A stretch of DNA of 64,000 bases from Microbacterium oxydans (GTDB lineage Bacteria; Actinomycetota; Actinomycetes; Actinomycetales; Microbacteriaceae). A program made the position numbers and the translations under genes. The DNA is taken from positions 1-64,000 of the forward strand of contig NZ_JYIV01000026.1 in the NCBI RefSeq assembly GCF_000956405.1. The letters run 5' to 3'. Shown here in pieces: positions 41,385 through 50,391 of the stretch (within the stretch, counting starts at the first letter, position 1; every line of letters starts with the position of its first letter). Under the pieces are notes generated by a model. It made no database searches, was not told the origin of the DNA, and saw only the letters and a list, made by a program, of their open reading frames with translations.

Positions 41385-43385
41385 GTGAGTTCCCGCAGCG
41401 AGTCGACGAGTCGGATTTCGGCGTATCGCGTCTTCGGCGTCGCCATCCTCCTCGTCGCCGCCCTCGTCGCCCTGGTGCTGGCTCTCCTCGTGGGCGGTGG
41501 GGCCAAGCCGCCCCTGCTGCAGGACCCCGGCCCCTTCGTCCTCTGGGGCACGCCCGTGGCCAAGCTCGTCATGAACGTCTCCGGGGCGGTCATGCTCGGC
41601 TCGCTCGTGCTCGCACTCTTCGGTCTGCGAGCGGGGGAGCGGTCCTTCGATGCGGCGCTGAACATCGCCTCGGTCGGTGCCGCCGTGTTCACGGTCTCCG
41701 CGGGCCTCGCCGGGTTCCTGGCCTTCATGGCAGCCTTCAACCCGAAGCTCAGCATCGAGCGCGAATTCGGATCGCAGCTGGGCCGCTTCCTGCTGGAGCT
41801 CCCACTGGGCCAGTCCTGGCTCATCACCACCATCTTCGGTGCCATCATCACGGTGCTGGCTTTCGCCTGGCGATCGTGGACGCCCACGCTCATCACTGCG
41901 CTGCTCGCCGCCACATCGTTCCTGCCGCTCGCGACGCAGGGTCACGCCGGCGACCTCGCCGGGCACAACATGGCGGTCAACTCGATCCTGCTGCACACGA
42001 TCGGCGCCGCCGTCTGGCTCGGCGGCCTCCTGCTGCTCGTGCTGCTGCGCGGGCGTGCGGATGTCGACACCGCGCGTCTCGTCGGGCGCTACTCCTCGCT
42101 GGCGATCGCCGCCTTCGCCGTGGTGGCGTTCTCGGGTGTCACTCGGTCGATCGTGGCGGTCGGGAGCTGGGAGGCCCTGTGGGCGACTCCCTACGGCTGG
42201 ATCGTGCTCGCCAAGATCGCTCTCCTCGGGGGCATGGGTCTGCTGGGCGCCTGGTATCGCGCTCGCCTCATCCCCAAGCTGGCCGGAGCGCGCGCGGCGG
42301 GCTGGTTCTGGCTCCTGGTGCTGTGCGAGGTCGCGCTGATGGGTCTCGCATCGGGTGCGGCAGCCGCCCTCGCGCGCACGCCTCCGCCCACCGGTGAGGT
42401 CGCGGCGTTCGCCCAGACCCCTGCTCAGATCCTCACCGGATCGACGCTGCCCCCGGAGCTGACGCTGGAGCGCTGGTTCACCGCCTGGGACTTCGATGTG
42501 CTCTGGCTCGTCGCTGCGGGCTTCGGCCTGTTCCTGTACCTCGCCGGAGTCCGCCGCCTGCGTCTGCGCGGCGACCGCTGGCCGATCCACCGCACCGTGT
42601 TCTGGGTGCTCGGCATGCTGATGCTCATCTGGGTGACCAGCGGGCCGCTCAACGCGTACCAGGAGTACCTGTTCAGCATCCACATGATGGGCCACATGAT
42701 GCTGTCGATGGCCATCCCGCTGCTGATGGTCTCCGGCGCTCCGATCACCCTCGCGCTCCGCGCGATCCACAAGCGCGACGACGGCACGCGCGGCGGCCGC
42801 GAATGGATCATGTGGGCCGTGCACTCTCCGTTCGCCCGCGTCGTGACGCATCCGTTCGTCGCCGCCGCGATCTTCATCGTGTCGCTGTGGGCCTTCTACT
42901 TCACCGACCTGGTGCGCTGGTCGATGTACGAGCACCTCGGTCACGAGTGGATGGTCATCCACTTCCTGATCTCGGGCTACCTGTTCGTGATGAGCCTGAT
43001 CGGCGCCGATCCCGTGCCGTACCGTCTGCCCTACCCCGGCCGTCTGATCACCCTGATCGCCGTGATGGCGATGCACGCGTTCTTCGGCATCGCGATCATG
43101 ATGCAGGAGGGGCTCATGGTCGCCGACTGGTTCGGCTCGATGGGACGCGACTGGGGCGCCGACCCGCTGACGGACCAGTACGTGGGGGGCGGCATCGCAT
43201 GGTCGATCGGCGAGATCCCCACGCTGATCCTCGCGATCACGGTCGCGATCCAATGGAGCCGCAGCGACACGAAGCTGCAGAAGCGCCGCGACCGGCATGC
43301 CGACCGCACCGGCGATGCGGAGCTCGAGGAGTACAACGCCAAGCTGGCGGCCCTCGCCGAGCGCGACAGCCGCGAGGCGCGCTGA
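41385..43385 (+). CDS. Fusion of CopD-like copper-resistance and CtaG/CcoG-like cytochrome oxidase assembly membrane protein
   Basis: A 666-residue membrane protein with two halves. The first (about 1-330) is a CopD-like eight-helix domain (HAGDLAGHNMAVNSILLHTIGAAVWLGGLLLLVLLRGR). The second (about 360-640) is a caa3-type CtaG domain with FSIHMMGHMMLSMAIPLLMVSGAPITLALR and EHLGHEWMVIHFLISGYLF, whose histidine and methionine residues are likely copper ligands. Such fusions assist copper delivery to cytochrome oxidase in actinobacteria. GTG start; the C-terminal tail is polar and cytoplasmic. Confidence 0.85.
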   Translation: MSSRSESTSRISAYRVFGVAILLVAALVALVLALLVGGGAKPPLLQDPGPFVLWGTPVAKLVMNVSGAVMLGSLVLALFGLRAGERSFDAALNIASVGAAVFTVSAGLAGFLAFMAAFNPKLSIEREFGSQLGRFLLELPLGQSWLITTIFGAIITVLAFAWRSWTPTLITALLAATSFLPLATQGHAGDLAGHNMAVNSILLHTIGAAVWLGGLLLLVLLRGRADVDTARLVGRYSSLAIAAFAVVAFSGVTRSIVAVGSWEALWATPYGWIVLAKIALLGGMGLLGAWYRARLIPKLAGARAAGWFWLLVLCEVALMGLASGAAAALARTPPPTGEVAAFAQTPAQILTGSTLPPELTLERWFTAWDFDVLWLVAAGFGLFLYLAGVRRLRLRGDRWPIHRTVFWVLGMLMLIWVTSGPLNAYQEYLFSIHMMGHMMLSMAIPLLMVSGAPITLALRAIHKRDDGTRGGREWIMWAVHSPFARVVTHPFVAAAIFIVSLWAFYFTDLVRWSMYEHLGHEWMVIHFLISGYLFVMSLIGADPVPYRLPYPGRLITLIAVMAMHAFFGIAIMMQEGLMVADWFGSMGRDWGADPLTDQYVGGGIAWSIGEIPTLILAITVAIQWSRSDTKLQKRRDRHADRTGDAELEEYNAKLAALAERDSREAR

Positions 43386-43403
43386 GACTGAAGCGAGGTC
43401 GAG

Positions 43404-44474
43404 TCAGTCGACCGGGGGCTCGCTGGGGGATCCGACCCGGATCGACGCCGTGCCGTCCTGCAGGATCGTGATCGTCCCGTTGAGCTGGAAGGGCACGTCT
43501 TCGGACAGCGGCTGGGTCCTGCCGTCGAACAGCGATTTGATGTCGACATCGACATGGGCGACCGCGTCGGTCGTCGGAATCTGCCACTGGCCGCCGTCGG
43601 GGGCGACCGTGACGCGGGGCTGGGTCGCGATCGACCACTTCGGGGCGGATGCGAGGCGATTCGTGACCCGCAGGCCGAACGGGCAGGCCGTCGGCTGGAG
43701 CACCTCCTGCGTCGTGCACTCGGCGAGGAAGGACTCGACGCGCTCCTGGACCACGTCGATGAACGCCTCGGTGGGCTCGGTCTGCACATCGAGCGGCGTG
43801 ATGGCGAGCGGGGTGTCGGCGAGCACCCCGTGGCCGGAGGCGGTCGCGATCGGGGTGTCCACCGTCACCGCGTACAGTCCGGGCGTGAACACGAGCAGCG
43901 GCAGCGGGTCGAGCGGCGCCGCCTCCACGCCGTCGATCGAGACCTGACGCCTGTCGACCGCGAAGCCGTTCACGGCGAACTGGTCGGCGCCACGCAGCGT
44001 CAGATCGACCACGGCCAGCGGGCTGGTGGTGAAGCGCCAGTTCGGGGTGACGCCCGCCCACCCGTCCTGCTCGACGAGGAACGTGCTGGTTCCCGGATGG
44101 CCGCTCGCCTGATAGCTGACGGTGACGGCCGTGCCGGTTTCCGCCGGCTCCTCGGAGGTGACCTTCACATCGGTCAGCGGGGCGAGCGCGGCGTGGCGGA
44201 GCATCGCCTCGGACGCGGCGGGATCGATGCCTGCCGCGTCGAGGGTCTCACGGTCGACCGCGACTCCCGGCACACGCAGCGCATCGGCGGCTCGGCCGGA
44301 GGAGAGCAGGTCGAGGTAGCGGACCACGAACGCCGACGGTCCGTAGAACTGCTGGTAGAGGGTGACGCCACCCGCCCCGAGTGCGGCGACGAGCACCAGG
44401 CCGACGACGGCGAGCATCGCCAGATCGACCCCCAGGCGCGCGCGCCGGGGCGCGCTCGCACGTGCCCGGTCCAT
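43404..44474 (-). CDS. Membrane-anchored protein of unknown function
   Basis: A 356-residue protein with one N-terminal helix (VDLAMLAVVGLVLVAALGAGGVTLYQQFYG, about 16-45) and a large extracellular beta-rich part. VVRYLDLLSSGRAADALRVPGV resembles the helical start of secreted NTF2-like domains, and repeated TSPLAVVDLTLRGADQFAVNGFAVDRRQVSIDG suggests tandem beta domains. Two cysteines (ECTTQEVLQPTACPFG) may form a disulfide. No family identified. Convergent with the CtaG fusion, divergent from the helicase. Confidence 0.65.
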   Translation of the reverse strand: MDRARASAPRRARLGVDLAMLAVVGLVLVAALGAGGVTLYQQFYGPSAFVVRYLDLLSSGRAADALRVPGVAVDRETLDAAGIDPAASEAMLRHAALAPLTDVKVTSEEPAETGTAVTVSYQASGHPGTSTFLVEQDGWAGVTPNWRFTTSPLAVVDLTLRGADQFAVNGFAVDRRQVSIDGVEAAPLDPLPLLVFTPGLYAVTVDTPIATASGHGVLADTPLAITPLDVQTEPTEAFIDVVQERVESFLAECTTQEVLQPTACPFGLRVTNRLASAPKWSIATQPRVTVAPDGGQWQIPTTDAVAHVDVDIKSLFDGRTQPLSEDVPFQLNGTITILQDGTASIRVGSPSEPPVD

Positions 44475-44578
44475 GGCGTCAGTCTAGGAGGGCGTCCTGG
44501 GGGGACGCCGAGCGTCGGGGGCCGTGTGCGGACGCCGGGACGTAGCATGGACGAGCGCCCTGTCCGTCCGCTGCCCCT

Positions 44579-45982
44579 GTGAGAACCGTGTCCCTTCCCG
44601 CCCTGTCCGAGGAGCAGCAAGAGCTGTTCCGGCTCATCGAGGACACCGGCGAACACGTCTTCATCACCGGGCGCGCCGGGACGGGCAAGTCGACCCTCCT
44701 GCAGCACTTCGCCTGGAACACGGAGAAGCAGATCGCCATCTGCGCGCCGACGGGCGTCGCAGCGCTCAACGTGGAGGGACAGACGATCCATTCGCTGTTC
44801 CGGCTGCCGATCGGCCTGATCGGCGACGCGGACATCGACCAGAACGATGCGACGCGCCGCATCCTGAACGCGATCGAGACGCTCGTGATCGACGAGATCT
44901 CCATGGTCAACGCGGATCTCATGGACGCGATCGACCGCTCGTTGCGTCAGGCACGGGGCCGCAGGGGTGAGCCCTTCGGTGGCGTTCAGGTGGTCATGTT
45001 CGGCGACCCGTACCAGCTCGCCCCCGTGCCGCCCCGCGGCGATGAGGCCCGCTACGTGCAGGACCACTACCGCTCGTTCTGGTTCTTCGACGCGAAGGTA
45101 TGGGCGGGTGGCGGCGGTGGCACCGGAGAGTCCGATCAAGACGGACTGTTCGCGGTCGACTCACGCGCCGAGCTGCACGTGCGCGAGCTCGTGCAGATCC
45201 ATCGCCAGTCCGACGACGGCTTCAAGGCGATGCTGAATGCCGTCCGCTACGGGCGGGTCACCGCCGAGATCGCCGGGGTGCTCAACACCCAGGGTGCGCG
45301 GACGCCGCCCGACCCGGAGCCGGGCGAGGTGCCGATGATCACCCTTGCCACGCGCAACGACATCGTGAACAGCATCAACAGCCGCCACCTCGCCGCGCTC
45401 CCGGGCAAGGAGCAGACGGCTCGTGCCGAGGTGAGCGGCGACTTCGGCAGGGGCGAGGCCGCGCTCCCCGCCGAGTCGGAGCTGAAGCTCAAGGTCGGGG
45501 CGCAGGTCATGTTCCTGCGCAACGACACCGCGATGTCGGGAGAGCCGCCGCGCTGGGTCAACGGCACGATCGGAACGGTGGTGCGCATCCTCGGCAGCGC
45601 CGTGCGGGTCGACATCGACGGCGAGGAGGTCGATGTGGAGCCCGCCGTGTGGGAACGGTTCCGCTACGCGTACGACCAGAACACCAAGAAGCTCACCCGC
45701 GACGTGGTGGCCGAGTTCACGCAGTTCCCCCTGCGGCTGGCGTGGGCGGTCACGATCCACAAGTCGCAGGGCAAGACCTATGAGCGCGCGATCATCGACC
45801 TCGGCTCCGGAGCGTTCGCGCCGGGACAGACCTACGTGGCCCTCAGCCGGCTGACGTCGCTCGACGGGCTCTACCTGTCGCGGCCGCTTCGTCCACGCGA
45901 CATCCGCGTGGACGAAGACGTGCGTCGGTTCATGCGCGATGCCTGGCTCGCGGCGTCGACCCCCGAGCTGCCGAAGAGCTGA
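44579..45982 (+). CDS. PIF1-like superfamily 1 helicase/ATPase
   Basis: A 467-residue AAA/SF1B protein. Walker A is GRAGTGKST (31-39), Walker B is LVIDEISMV (103-110) and motif III is MFGDPYQLAPVPP. The C-terminal RecA domain has WAVTIHKSQGKTYERAIIDLG and YVALSRLTSLDGLYL, the PIF1/RecD2-type UvrD_C_2 signature. It should unwind DNA 5' to 3', but is smaller than RecD2. GTG start; a second GTG nine bases on is equally possible. It ends convergently seven bases from the heme oxygenase stop. Confidence 0.85.
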   Translation: MRTVSLPALSEEQQELFRLIEDTGEHVFITGRAGTGKSTLLQHFAWNTEKQIAICAPTGVAALNVEGQTIHSLFRLPIGLIGDADIDQNDATRRILNAIETLVIDEISMVNADLMDAIDRSLRQARGRRGEPFGGVQVVMFGDPYQLAPVPPRGDEARYVQDHYRSFWFFDAKVWAGGGGGTGESDQDGLFAVDSRAELHVRELVQIHRQSDDGFKAMLNAVRYGRVTAEIAGVLNTQGARTPPDPEPGEVPMITLATRNDIVNSINSRHLAALPGKEQTARAEVSGDFGRGEAALPAESELKLKVGAQVMFLRNDTAMSGEPPRWVNGTIGTVVRILGSAVRVDIDGEEVDVEPAVWERFRYAYDQNTKKLTRDVVAEFTQFPLRLAWAVTIHKSQGKTYERAIIDLGSGAFAPGQTYVALSRLTSLDGLYLSRPLRPRDIRVDEDVRRFMRDAWLAASTPELPKS

Positions 45983-45989
45983 GCTCGAG

Positions 45990-46637
45990 TCAGGCCGCGG
46001 CGCGTGCGCGGTCGAGGTCTTCGAACAGCTCGGTGTTGAAACGGTAGGCGAGCAGCACCTCGTCGATCACGCGCTCGCGCTCGGCGTCGTCCCAGGGAGC
46101 GGCGTCGAGCTGCTCGCGGTACACGTCCTTGAACGCGCCGGGGTCGGCGATGTCGTCGAACAGGTAGAAGCCGATGCCGTTGGTCTCGAAGCCGAAGCGG
46201 CGAGCCATCACGCGTCCGATGAAGATCCCGCCGGACAGGTCGCCGAGGTAGCGGGTGTAGTGATGCGCGACGAAGCCGCCCGCCCAGGTGGCACCGACCT
46301 GATTGATGCGGTCGACGTAGCGCTGCGTCGTCGGCAGGGCCACGATCCGCTCTCGCCACTCGGCGCCGAGCAGGAACTCGAGGTCGGCCTCGAGGGCAGG
46401 GAGGCGGGTGAGCTTGTCGGTGATGAAGACGGACGCCACGGGGTCCTGGCGCATGCGGTCGCCTGCACCTTCCAGCGCTTCGTAGATGAAGTAGTGCTGT
46501 GCGACGAGCGAGATGTAGTCCTCGCGAGACCCTTCGCCCTTCAGGAGGTCGGACATGAAGCCGGCGGTCTCGCTGCGGGAGTGCGATCCGGACGAACGCT
46601 CGCGCAGGGCGGCGGAGAAGGAGAGGATCTCGGGCAT
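45990..46637 (-). CDS. Heme oxygenase (biliverdin-producing)
   Basis: A 215-residue HmuO-type enzyme that opens heme to biliverdin, CO and iron. The proximal histidine is His19 (RSSGSHSRSETAGFM), and the distal helix has RYLGDLSGGIFIGR. Length and motifs match corynebacterial HmuO. It lies directly downstream of a perfect DtxR-type palindrome (46647-46662), so it should be induced under iron limitation to recover iron from heme. Confidence 0.9.
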   Translation of the reverse strand: MPEILSFSAALRERSSGSHSRSETAGFMSDLLKGEGSREDYISLVAQHYFIYEALEGAGDRMRQDPVASVFITDKLTRLPALEADLEFLLGAEWRERIVALPTTQRYVDRINQVGATWAGGFVAHHYTRYLGDLSGGIFIGRVMARRFGFETNGIGFYLFDDIADPGAFKDVYREQLDAAPWDDAERERVIDEVLLAYRFNTELFEDLDRARAAA

Positions 46638-46645
46638 GAGGCAAG

Positions 46646-46664
46646 TGTAAGGCTTGCCTTACCT
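46646..46664. promoter_or_regulatory. DtxR/IdeR-type iron box upstream of heme oxygenase
   Basis: TGTAAGGCTTGCCTTACCT includes the perfect 7-bp-arm palindrome GTAAGGC-TT-GCCTTAC (46647-46662) and matches the DtxR consensus TTAGGTTAGCCTAACCTAA well. It ends ten bases before the heme oxygenase start. It lies downstream of the DUF2470 gene, so that gene has a separate promoter or reads through. Confidence 0.75.
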
Positions 46665-46700
46665 CAATGGGAAGTCGGAGTCGTCAGGTGCGCGGAGTCG

Positions 46701-47024
46701 TCAGGCGTGCGGACGCGGCTCGACGCCGAGGCGTGCGCACGCGGCGTCGTAGAGCGCCACGACTTCACGGCGCACGGACGGGCGGTCGGCGATCGGACCG
46801 CCGGGCCACGCCACGCGCAACTCGGTCACAGCACCATCGCGGGTGATGTCCCAGGTCCCGGCCTCGCCGTCGAATCCGGTCATGACGGAGTCGGTGATGT
46901 CCGCATCCGAGGTGTCGGCGAAAGCACGCGCGATGAGCATGTTGTCGTCGGTGTGGTCGCTGTTCATGTGGTGGAGGACCGCGGCGATCACGTCGGGCTC
47001 GAAGGTGTGGGGCACGATCACCAC
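46701..47024 (-). CDS. DUF2470-family protein
   Basis: A 107-residue protein: VIAAVLHHMNSDHTDDNMLIARAFADTSDADITDSVMTGFDGEAGTWDITRDGAVTELRVAWPGGPIADRPSVRREVVALYDAACARLG. HHMNSDHxDDN is the DUF2470 hallmark, also found at the end of HugZ-type heme oxygenases and glutamyl-tRNA reductase binding proteins. It precedes the heme oxygenase gene on the same strand, which supports a heme-related role. Starts at GTG; the 5' end is uncertain by a codon or so. Confidence 0.82.
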   Translation of the reverse strand: MVIVPHTFEPDVIAAVLHHMNSDHTDDNMLIARAFADTSDADITDSVMTGFDGEAGTWDITRDGAVTELRVAWPGGPIADRPSVRREVVALYDAACARLGVEPRPHA

Positions 47025-47111
47025 CCTATGTCGACCTCCGACCCCGTCGCGGGGCCGACTTTCAGCATCGGCGTTCTAGACTCGGGAGACACGTCTTCGG
47101 GGGTCCTATCC

Positions 47112-48410
47112 ATGCAGCTTCTCTCGTCGCGCCGGTGGCGCGCCGCAACGGCGACGGCGGCCGTGCTCGCCCTCGTCCTCACCGGATGCTCTTCCGAGGA
47201 ATCGTTCTCCTACACGCCACCCGCTCAGGTGGACGGCTCGCTTCCCGACGACACCGTCGCCGCGATGCAGGCGGCGGTCGACAACGCGCTCGTCTCGTCC
47301 GGTGCGACCGCCGCCATCGTCGGCGTCTGGGCGCCGTGGAGCGGCAGCTGGGTGGCGGCGAGCGGCGCGCAAACCCGCGAGGGCGGTGCGAAGGTGTCGA
47401 CCGACATGTCCTTCCGGATCGCGGACGTGACGCGTCTGATGACCTGCGACGTGCTCTACGCCCTCGCCGACCGCAACGTGGTCGAACTCGACGCGAACGT
47501 GGCTGACTATGTGTCTGGCGTCGCCGACATGAAGGACGAGGGCATCACCCTCCTCGATCTGTGCAACGGCACGAGCGGGGCCGGATCGTCCGAGGGAACC
47601 GTCAAGTCGGCCTGGCTGAACACCCCGGATCGGGTGTGGTCGCCGCTCGAGTTGGCCGGTTTCGGTCTGGCGCGTGAGCGCGTCGCACCGCACACCACCT
47701 ACCGCGATTCGGACGCCGGCTACCTGCTGCTCGGTCTGGCCCTCGAACGCGCCTCGGGCATGAGCGCCTCCGAGCTGATCGCCGAGTACGTCACCGAGCC
47801 GCTCGGGCTCTCGGAGACCTCGCTGCCGAGCCCGGCACCTGCGAAGCCGGGAACCGACGCGGCACTGAACGGCCACTACCTCAATCCGGTCGAGGGTGGG
47901 TACGACTGCGCCGCGCCCGTCGACATCACCACGCTGTCGTCCAGCACGGGCTTCACGGATTCGGGCGTCGTGTCGACGATCACCGATCTCGGCCGCTACG
48001 CGCAGGCCGAAGCGGCGCAGGTGCTGCGCGGGGACAAGAAGGACAAGCCGAACCGCTTCGGCGCCCCGCTCCCGGGTGCCGACGGCGCAGCGTCCTGGTA
48101 CCAGGCCACCGGTGGTGCCTATCTCGTCGGATCGATGATCGGTCAGCACGGGTGGACCCCCGGATACGCCACCGCCGCATACTCCGACCCGACGACCGGT
48201 TTCACCGTTGCCGTCGTGCTCAACGATTCGACGGCAGGGGCCCAGTTCGCCCAGCATCTCTCGTGGGAGCTCGCCGCCATCGCCTCGAAGGCGCCGGCCG
48301 CCGCGGGTCAGACGGCACCGGAGTTCGGTCTTCCCTTCACGGCGGAGCAGTATCACCAGGCCATCACGGACGCCGCGATCCCCTGTGTGGCTCCTCCCGC
48401 CGCGGAGTGA
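47112..48410 (+). CDS. Beta-lactamase/PBP-like lipoprotein with degenerate active site
   Basis: A 432-residue lipoprotein (lipobox LTGC, Cys26) with the serine beta-lactamase class C/esterase fold: FRIADVTRLMTCDVLYALADRNVVELDANVADYV and YLLLGLALERASGMSASELIAEYVTEPLGLSETSL. The catalytic SxxK, normally SVTK, is here DVTR (Asp105-Arg108), and the second motif YSN reads DSD. The family's end motif survives as GWTPGY. It is probably not a hydrolase; a binding or envelope role is inferred. The start at 47112 gives the signal peptide. Confidence 0.78.
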   Translation: MQLLSSRRWRAATATAAVLALVLTGCSSEESFSYTPPAQVDGSLPDDTVAAMQAAVDNALVSSGATAAIVGVWAPWSGSWVAASGAQTREGGAKVSTDMSFRIADVTRLMTCDVLYALADRNVVELDANVADYVSGVADMKDEGITLLDLCNGTSGAGSSEGTVKSAWLNTPDRVWSPLELAGFGLARERVAPHTTYRDSDAGYLLLGLALERASGMSASELIAEYVTEPLGLSETSLPSPAPAKPGTDAALNGHYLNPVEGGYDCAAPVDITTLSSSTGFTDSGVVSTITDLGRYAQAEAAQVLRGDKKDKPNRFGAPLPGADGAASWYQATGGAYLVGSMIGQHGWTPGYATAAYSDPTTGFTVAVVLNDSTAGAQFAQHLSWELAAIASKAPAAAGQTAPEFGLPFTAEQYHQAITDAAIPCVAPPAAE

Positions 48411-48446
48411 TCCGGGTCTGAGCAGCAGGCACAGGAGGGCGCGACC

Positions 48447-49463
48447 ATGGCGATCATCGACAACGCGATCTACGTGGATGGCGTCCGCACCGAGAATCCG
48501 GTGACGCTCAGCGAGACCTTCGAGCGCATGCGCGAGCGGGGCGGAATGGGCTGGATCGGCCTCTACCGACCGAGCGAAGAGGAGATCCGCGAGGTCGCCG
48601 ACGAGTTCGGCATCCACGCGCTCGTGGTGGAGGACGCGCTATCCGGGCATCAGCGCGCCAAGCTCGAGCGATATGGCGACGTGCTGTTCATGGTGCTGAG
48701 ACCTGCCCGCTATCTCGACGACGTCGAGGAAGTCGAGTTCGGCGAAGTCCACGTGCTCGTCGGCCCGGACTTCGTCGTGACGATCCGGCACGCGGAAGCG
48801 CCCGACCTCGGGCGCGTCCGGCGACGCCTCGAAGCCGACCCCGCCCTGCTCACCCACGGTCCGGAGGCCGTGCTGTACGCGATCCTCGACGAGGTCGTCG
48901 ACGAGTACACGCCCGTCCTCGCCGGACTCGAGAACGACATCGACGAGATCGAGAGTCAGCTCTTCGAGGAGGACACCGACGCCACGCAGCGCATCTACGA
49001 CCTGGGCCGGGAGGTCATCGACTTCCAGCGCGCCACACAGCCGCTGGCGGGGATGCTGGAGGCACTGCTGAGAGGGTCCGACAAGTACGAGGTGGGCGAG
49101 GAGCTGCGCCGCTACCTTCGCGACGTGCTGGATCACACCCTGCGTGTGAGTGACCGTGCGACCACGTTCCGCACCGTGCTCGACAACGCGCTCACCGTCG
49201 AGTCGACCATCGTCGCTCGTCGCCAGAACGAGGAGATGCGGCGGATGACGGAGCTGAGCATCCGTCAGAACGACGAGGTCAAGAAGATCTCGGGATGGGC
49301 GGCGATCCTGTTCGCCCCGACGCTCGTCGGCACGATCTACGGCATGAACTTCGATCACATGCCCGAGTTGCACTGGCTGCTCGGGTACCCCATGGCGATC
49401 GCGATGATGATCGCGCTGGGCTTCGGCTTGTACGCCGCTTTCAAACGCAAGGGCTGGCTCTAG
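48447..49463 (+). CDS. corA: CorA-family magnesium/cobalt transporter
   Basis: A 338-residue CorA protein. A large N-terminal cytoplasmic domain (ADEFGIHALVVEDALSGHQRAKLERYGDVLFMVLRPARYL) is followed by two C-terminal helices. The pore motif is GMNFDHMPELHWLLGYP (GMN), and the tail is basic (FKRKGWL). It forms a pentameric Mg2+ channel. No Mg-sensing leader was recognised in the short upstream gap. Confidence 0.9.
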   Translation: MAIIDNAIYVDGVRTENPVTLSETFERMRERGGMGWIGLYRPSEEEIREVADEFGIHALVVEDALSGHQRAKLERYGDVLFMVLRPARYLDDVEEVEFGEVHVLVGPDFVVTIRHAEAPDLGRVRRRLEADPALLTHGPEAVLYAILDEVVDEYTPVLAGLENDIDEIESQLFEEDTDATQRIYDLGREVIDFQRATQPLAGMLEALLRGSDKYEVGEELRRYLRDVLDHTLRVSDRATTFRTVLDNALTVESTIVARRQNEEMRRMTELSIRQNDEVKKISGWAAILFAPTLVGTIYGMNFDHMPELHWLLGYPMAIAMMIALGFGLYAAFKRKGWL

Positions 49464-49554
49464 GCGCCGTCGCTGGCCGGAGCTGTCCGGATTCGTGTGC
49501 TCGGCGGCTGTTCCGCATCTTGCTGCGGGACGCACCACCGGCGACGATGAGCGG

Positions 49555-50148
49555 ATGAACGCTCACTCCGACACCGCCCTGCTCGTGATCGATGCGCAGG
49601 AGTCTTTCCGGCAGCGTGCAGACGACTGGGCGAGCACCGCCAATCCCGCCGTGCTCGAGAACATCGCGCTCCTCGTGGCGCATGCGCGTCAGGTCGGCGA
49701 CGAGGTCGTCTGGATCACCCACGCCGAGCCGGGCTCCGGTGGCGTGTTCGACCCGGCCAACGGATTCGTGCGGGTGATCGACGTCCTTGCGCCTCTCGAG
49801 TCGGAACAGGCCGTCACGAAGACCACCGTCAACGCCTTCGGCTCGACCGACCTCGAGGAGAGGCTGCGCCGCGGCGGCATCCGTCGTCTCGTGGTGTGCG
49901 GCATCCGCACAGAGCAGTGCTGCGAGACGACGACTCGGGTGGCCGCCGACCTCGGGTTCGAGATCGAGTTCGTCACGGACGCCACCACGACGTCGTCGAT
50001 TCCGGCGGCGGGTGCTCTGGCGGCGGTGTCAGGGGAGGACATCATGCGGCGGACGGAGAGCATCCTCGCCGCCCGCGGGTTCGCGACGATCAGGAGCGCT
50101 CGGGAACGGGCGGGCGCACCCACGGAGGGCGCTCCCACGCTGCGGTGA
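49555..50148 (+). CDS. Isochorismatase-like cysteine hydrolase
   Basis: A 197-residue enzyme. The triad of the family is Asp13 (VIDAQESF), Lys89 (VTKTTVNAF) and Cys122 (CGIRTEQCCETTTRVAADLGFE). Members hydrolyse nicotinamide, carbamoylsarcosine, isochorismate or related amides; the residues around the active site do not decide which. The start at 49555 is preferred because conservation begins there. Stands alone. Confidence 0.85.
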   Translation: MNAHSDTALLVIDAQESFRQRADDWASTANPAVLENIALLVAHARQVGDEVVWITHAEPGSGGVFDPANGFVRVIDVLAPLESEQAVTKTTVNAFGSTDLEERLRRGGIRRLVVCGIRTEQCCETTTRVAADLGFEIEFVTDATTTSSIPAAGALAAVSGEDIMRRTESILAARGFATIRSARERAGAPTEGAPTLR

Positions 50149-50163
50149 CCCCGCTCAGCGGAA

Positions 50164-50391
50164 TCAGTCCTCGGGGTCGGCTTCCGGGTCGGCCTCGGGC
50201 ATGCCGGGTCCCGGACCAGGACGCACCGCCGCCTCGGGGGCGATGTCGATGCGGGTGTTGCCGTCGTGCTCGGTGACCTCGATACGCGGGGCGGCGTCGG
50301 CCTCGGTGGCGTCGGGCGCGGTGGTCAGCTGATCGTGGCGCTTCTCCGCGCTTGTCATCTCGTCGTGCGACGTGTGCTCAGGCGTGCTCAT
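50164..50391 (-). CDS. Small acidic hypothetical protein
   Basis: A 75-residue, strongly acidic and low-complexity protein (RIEVTEHDGNTRIDIAPEAAVRPGPGPGMPEADPEADPED). The start at 50391 has AGGAG four bases upstream and overlaps the end of the APC permease by 14 bp, so it is the second gene of that operon. IEVTEHDGNTRIDI looks like a short beta hairpin. No homologue recognised. Confidence 0.5.
   Translation of the reverse strand: MSTPEHTSHDEMTSAEKRHDQLTTAPDATEADAAPRIEVTEHDGNTRIDIAPEAAVRPGPGPGMPEADPEADPED

Noticed and set aside
41289..43298. 669-codon open frame on the minus strand
   Set aside because: Antisense to the CopD-CtaG fusion; the translation is low-complexity and highly charged.
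45939..47111. Upstream extension of the beta-lactamase-like frame
   Set aside because: It crosses the antisense of heme oxygenase and DUF2470, while the lipoprotein signal begins at 47112.
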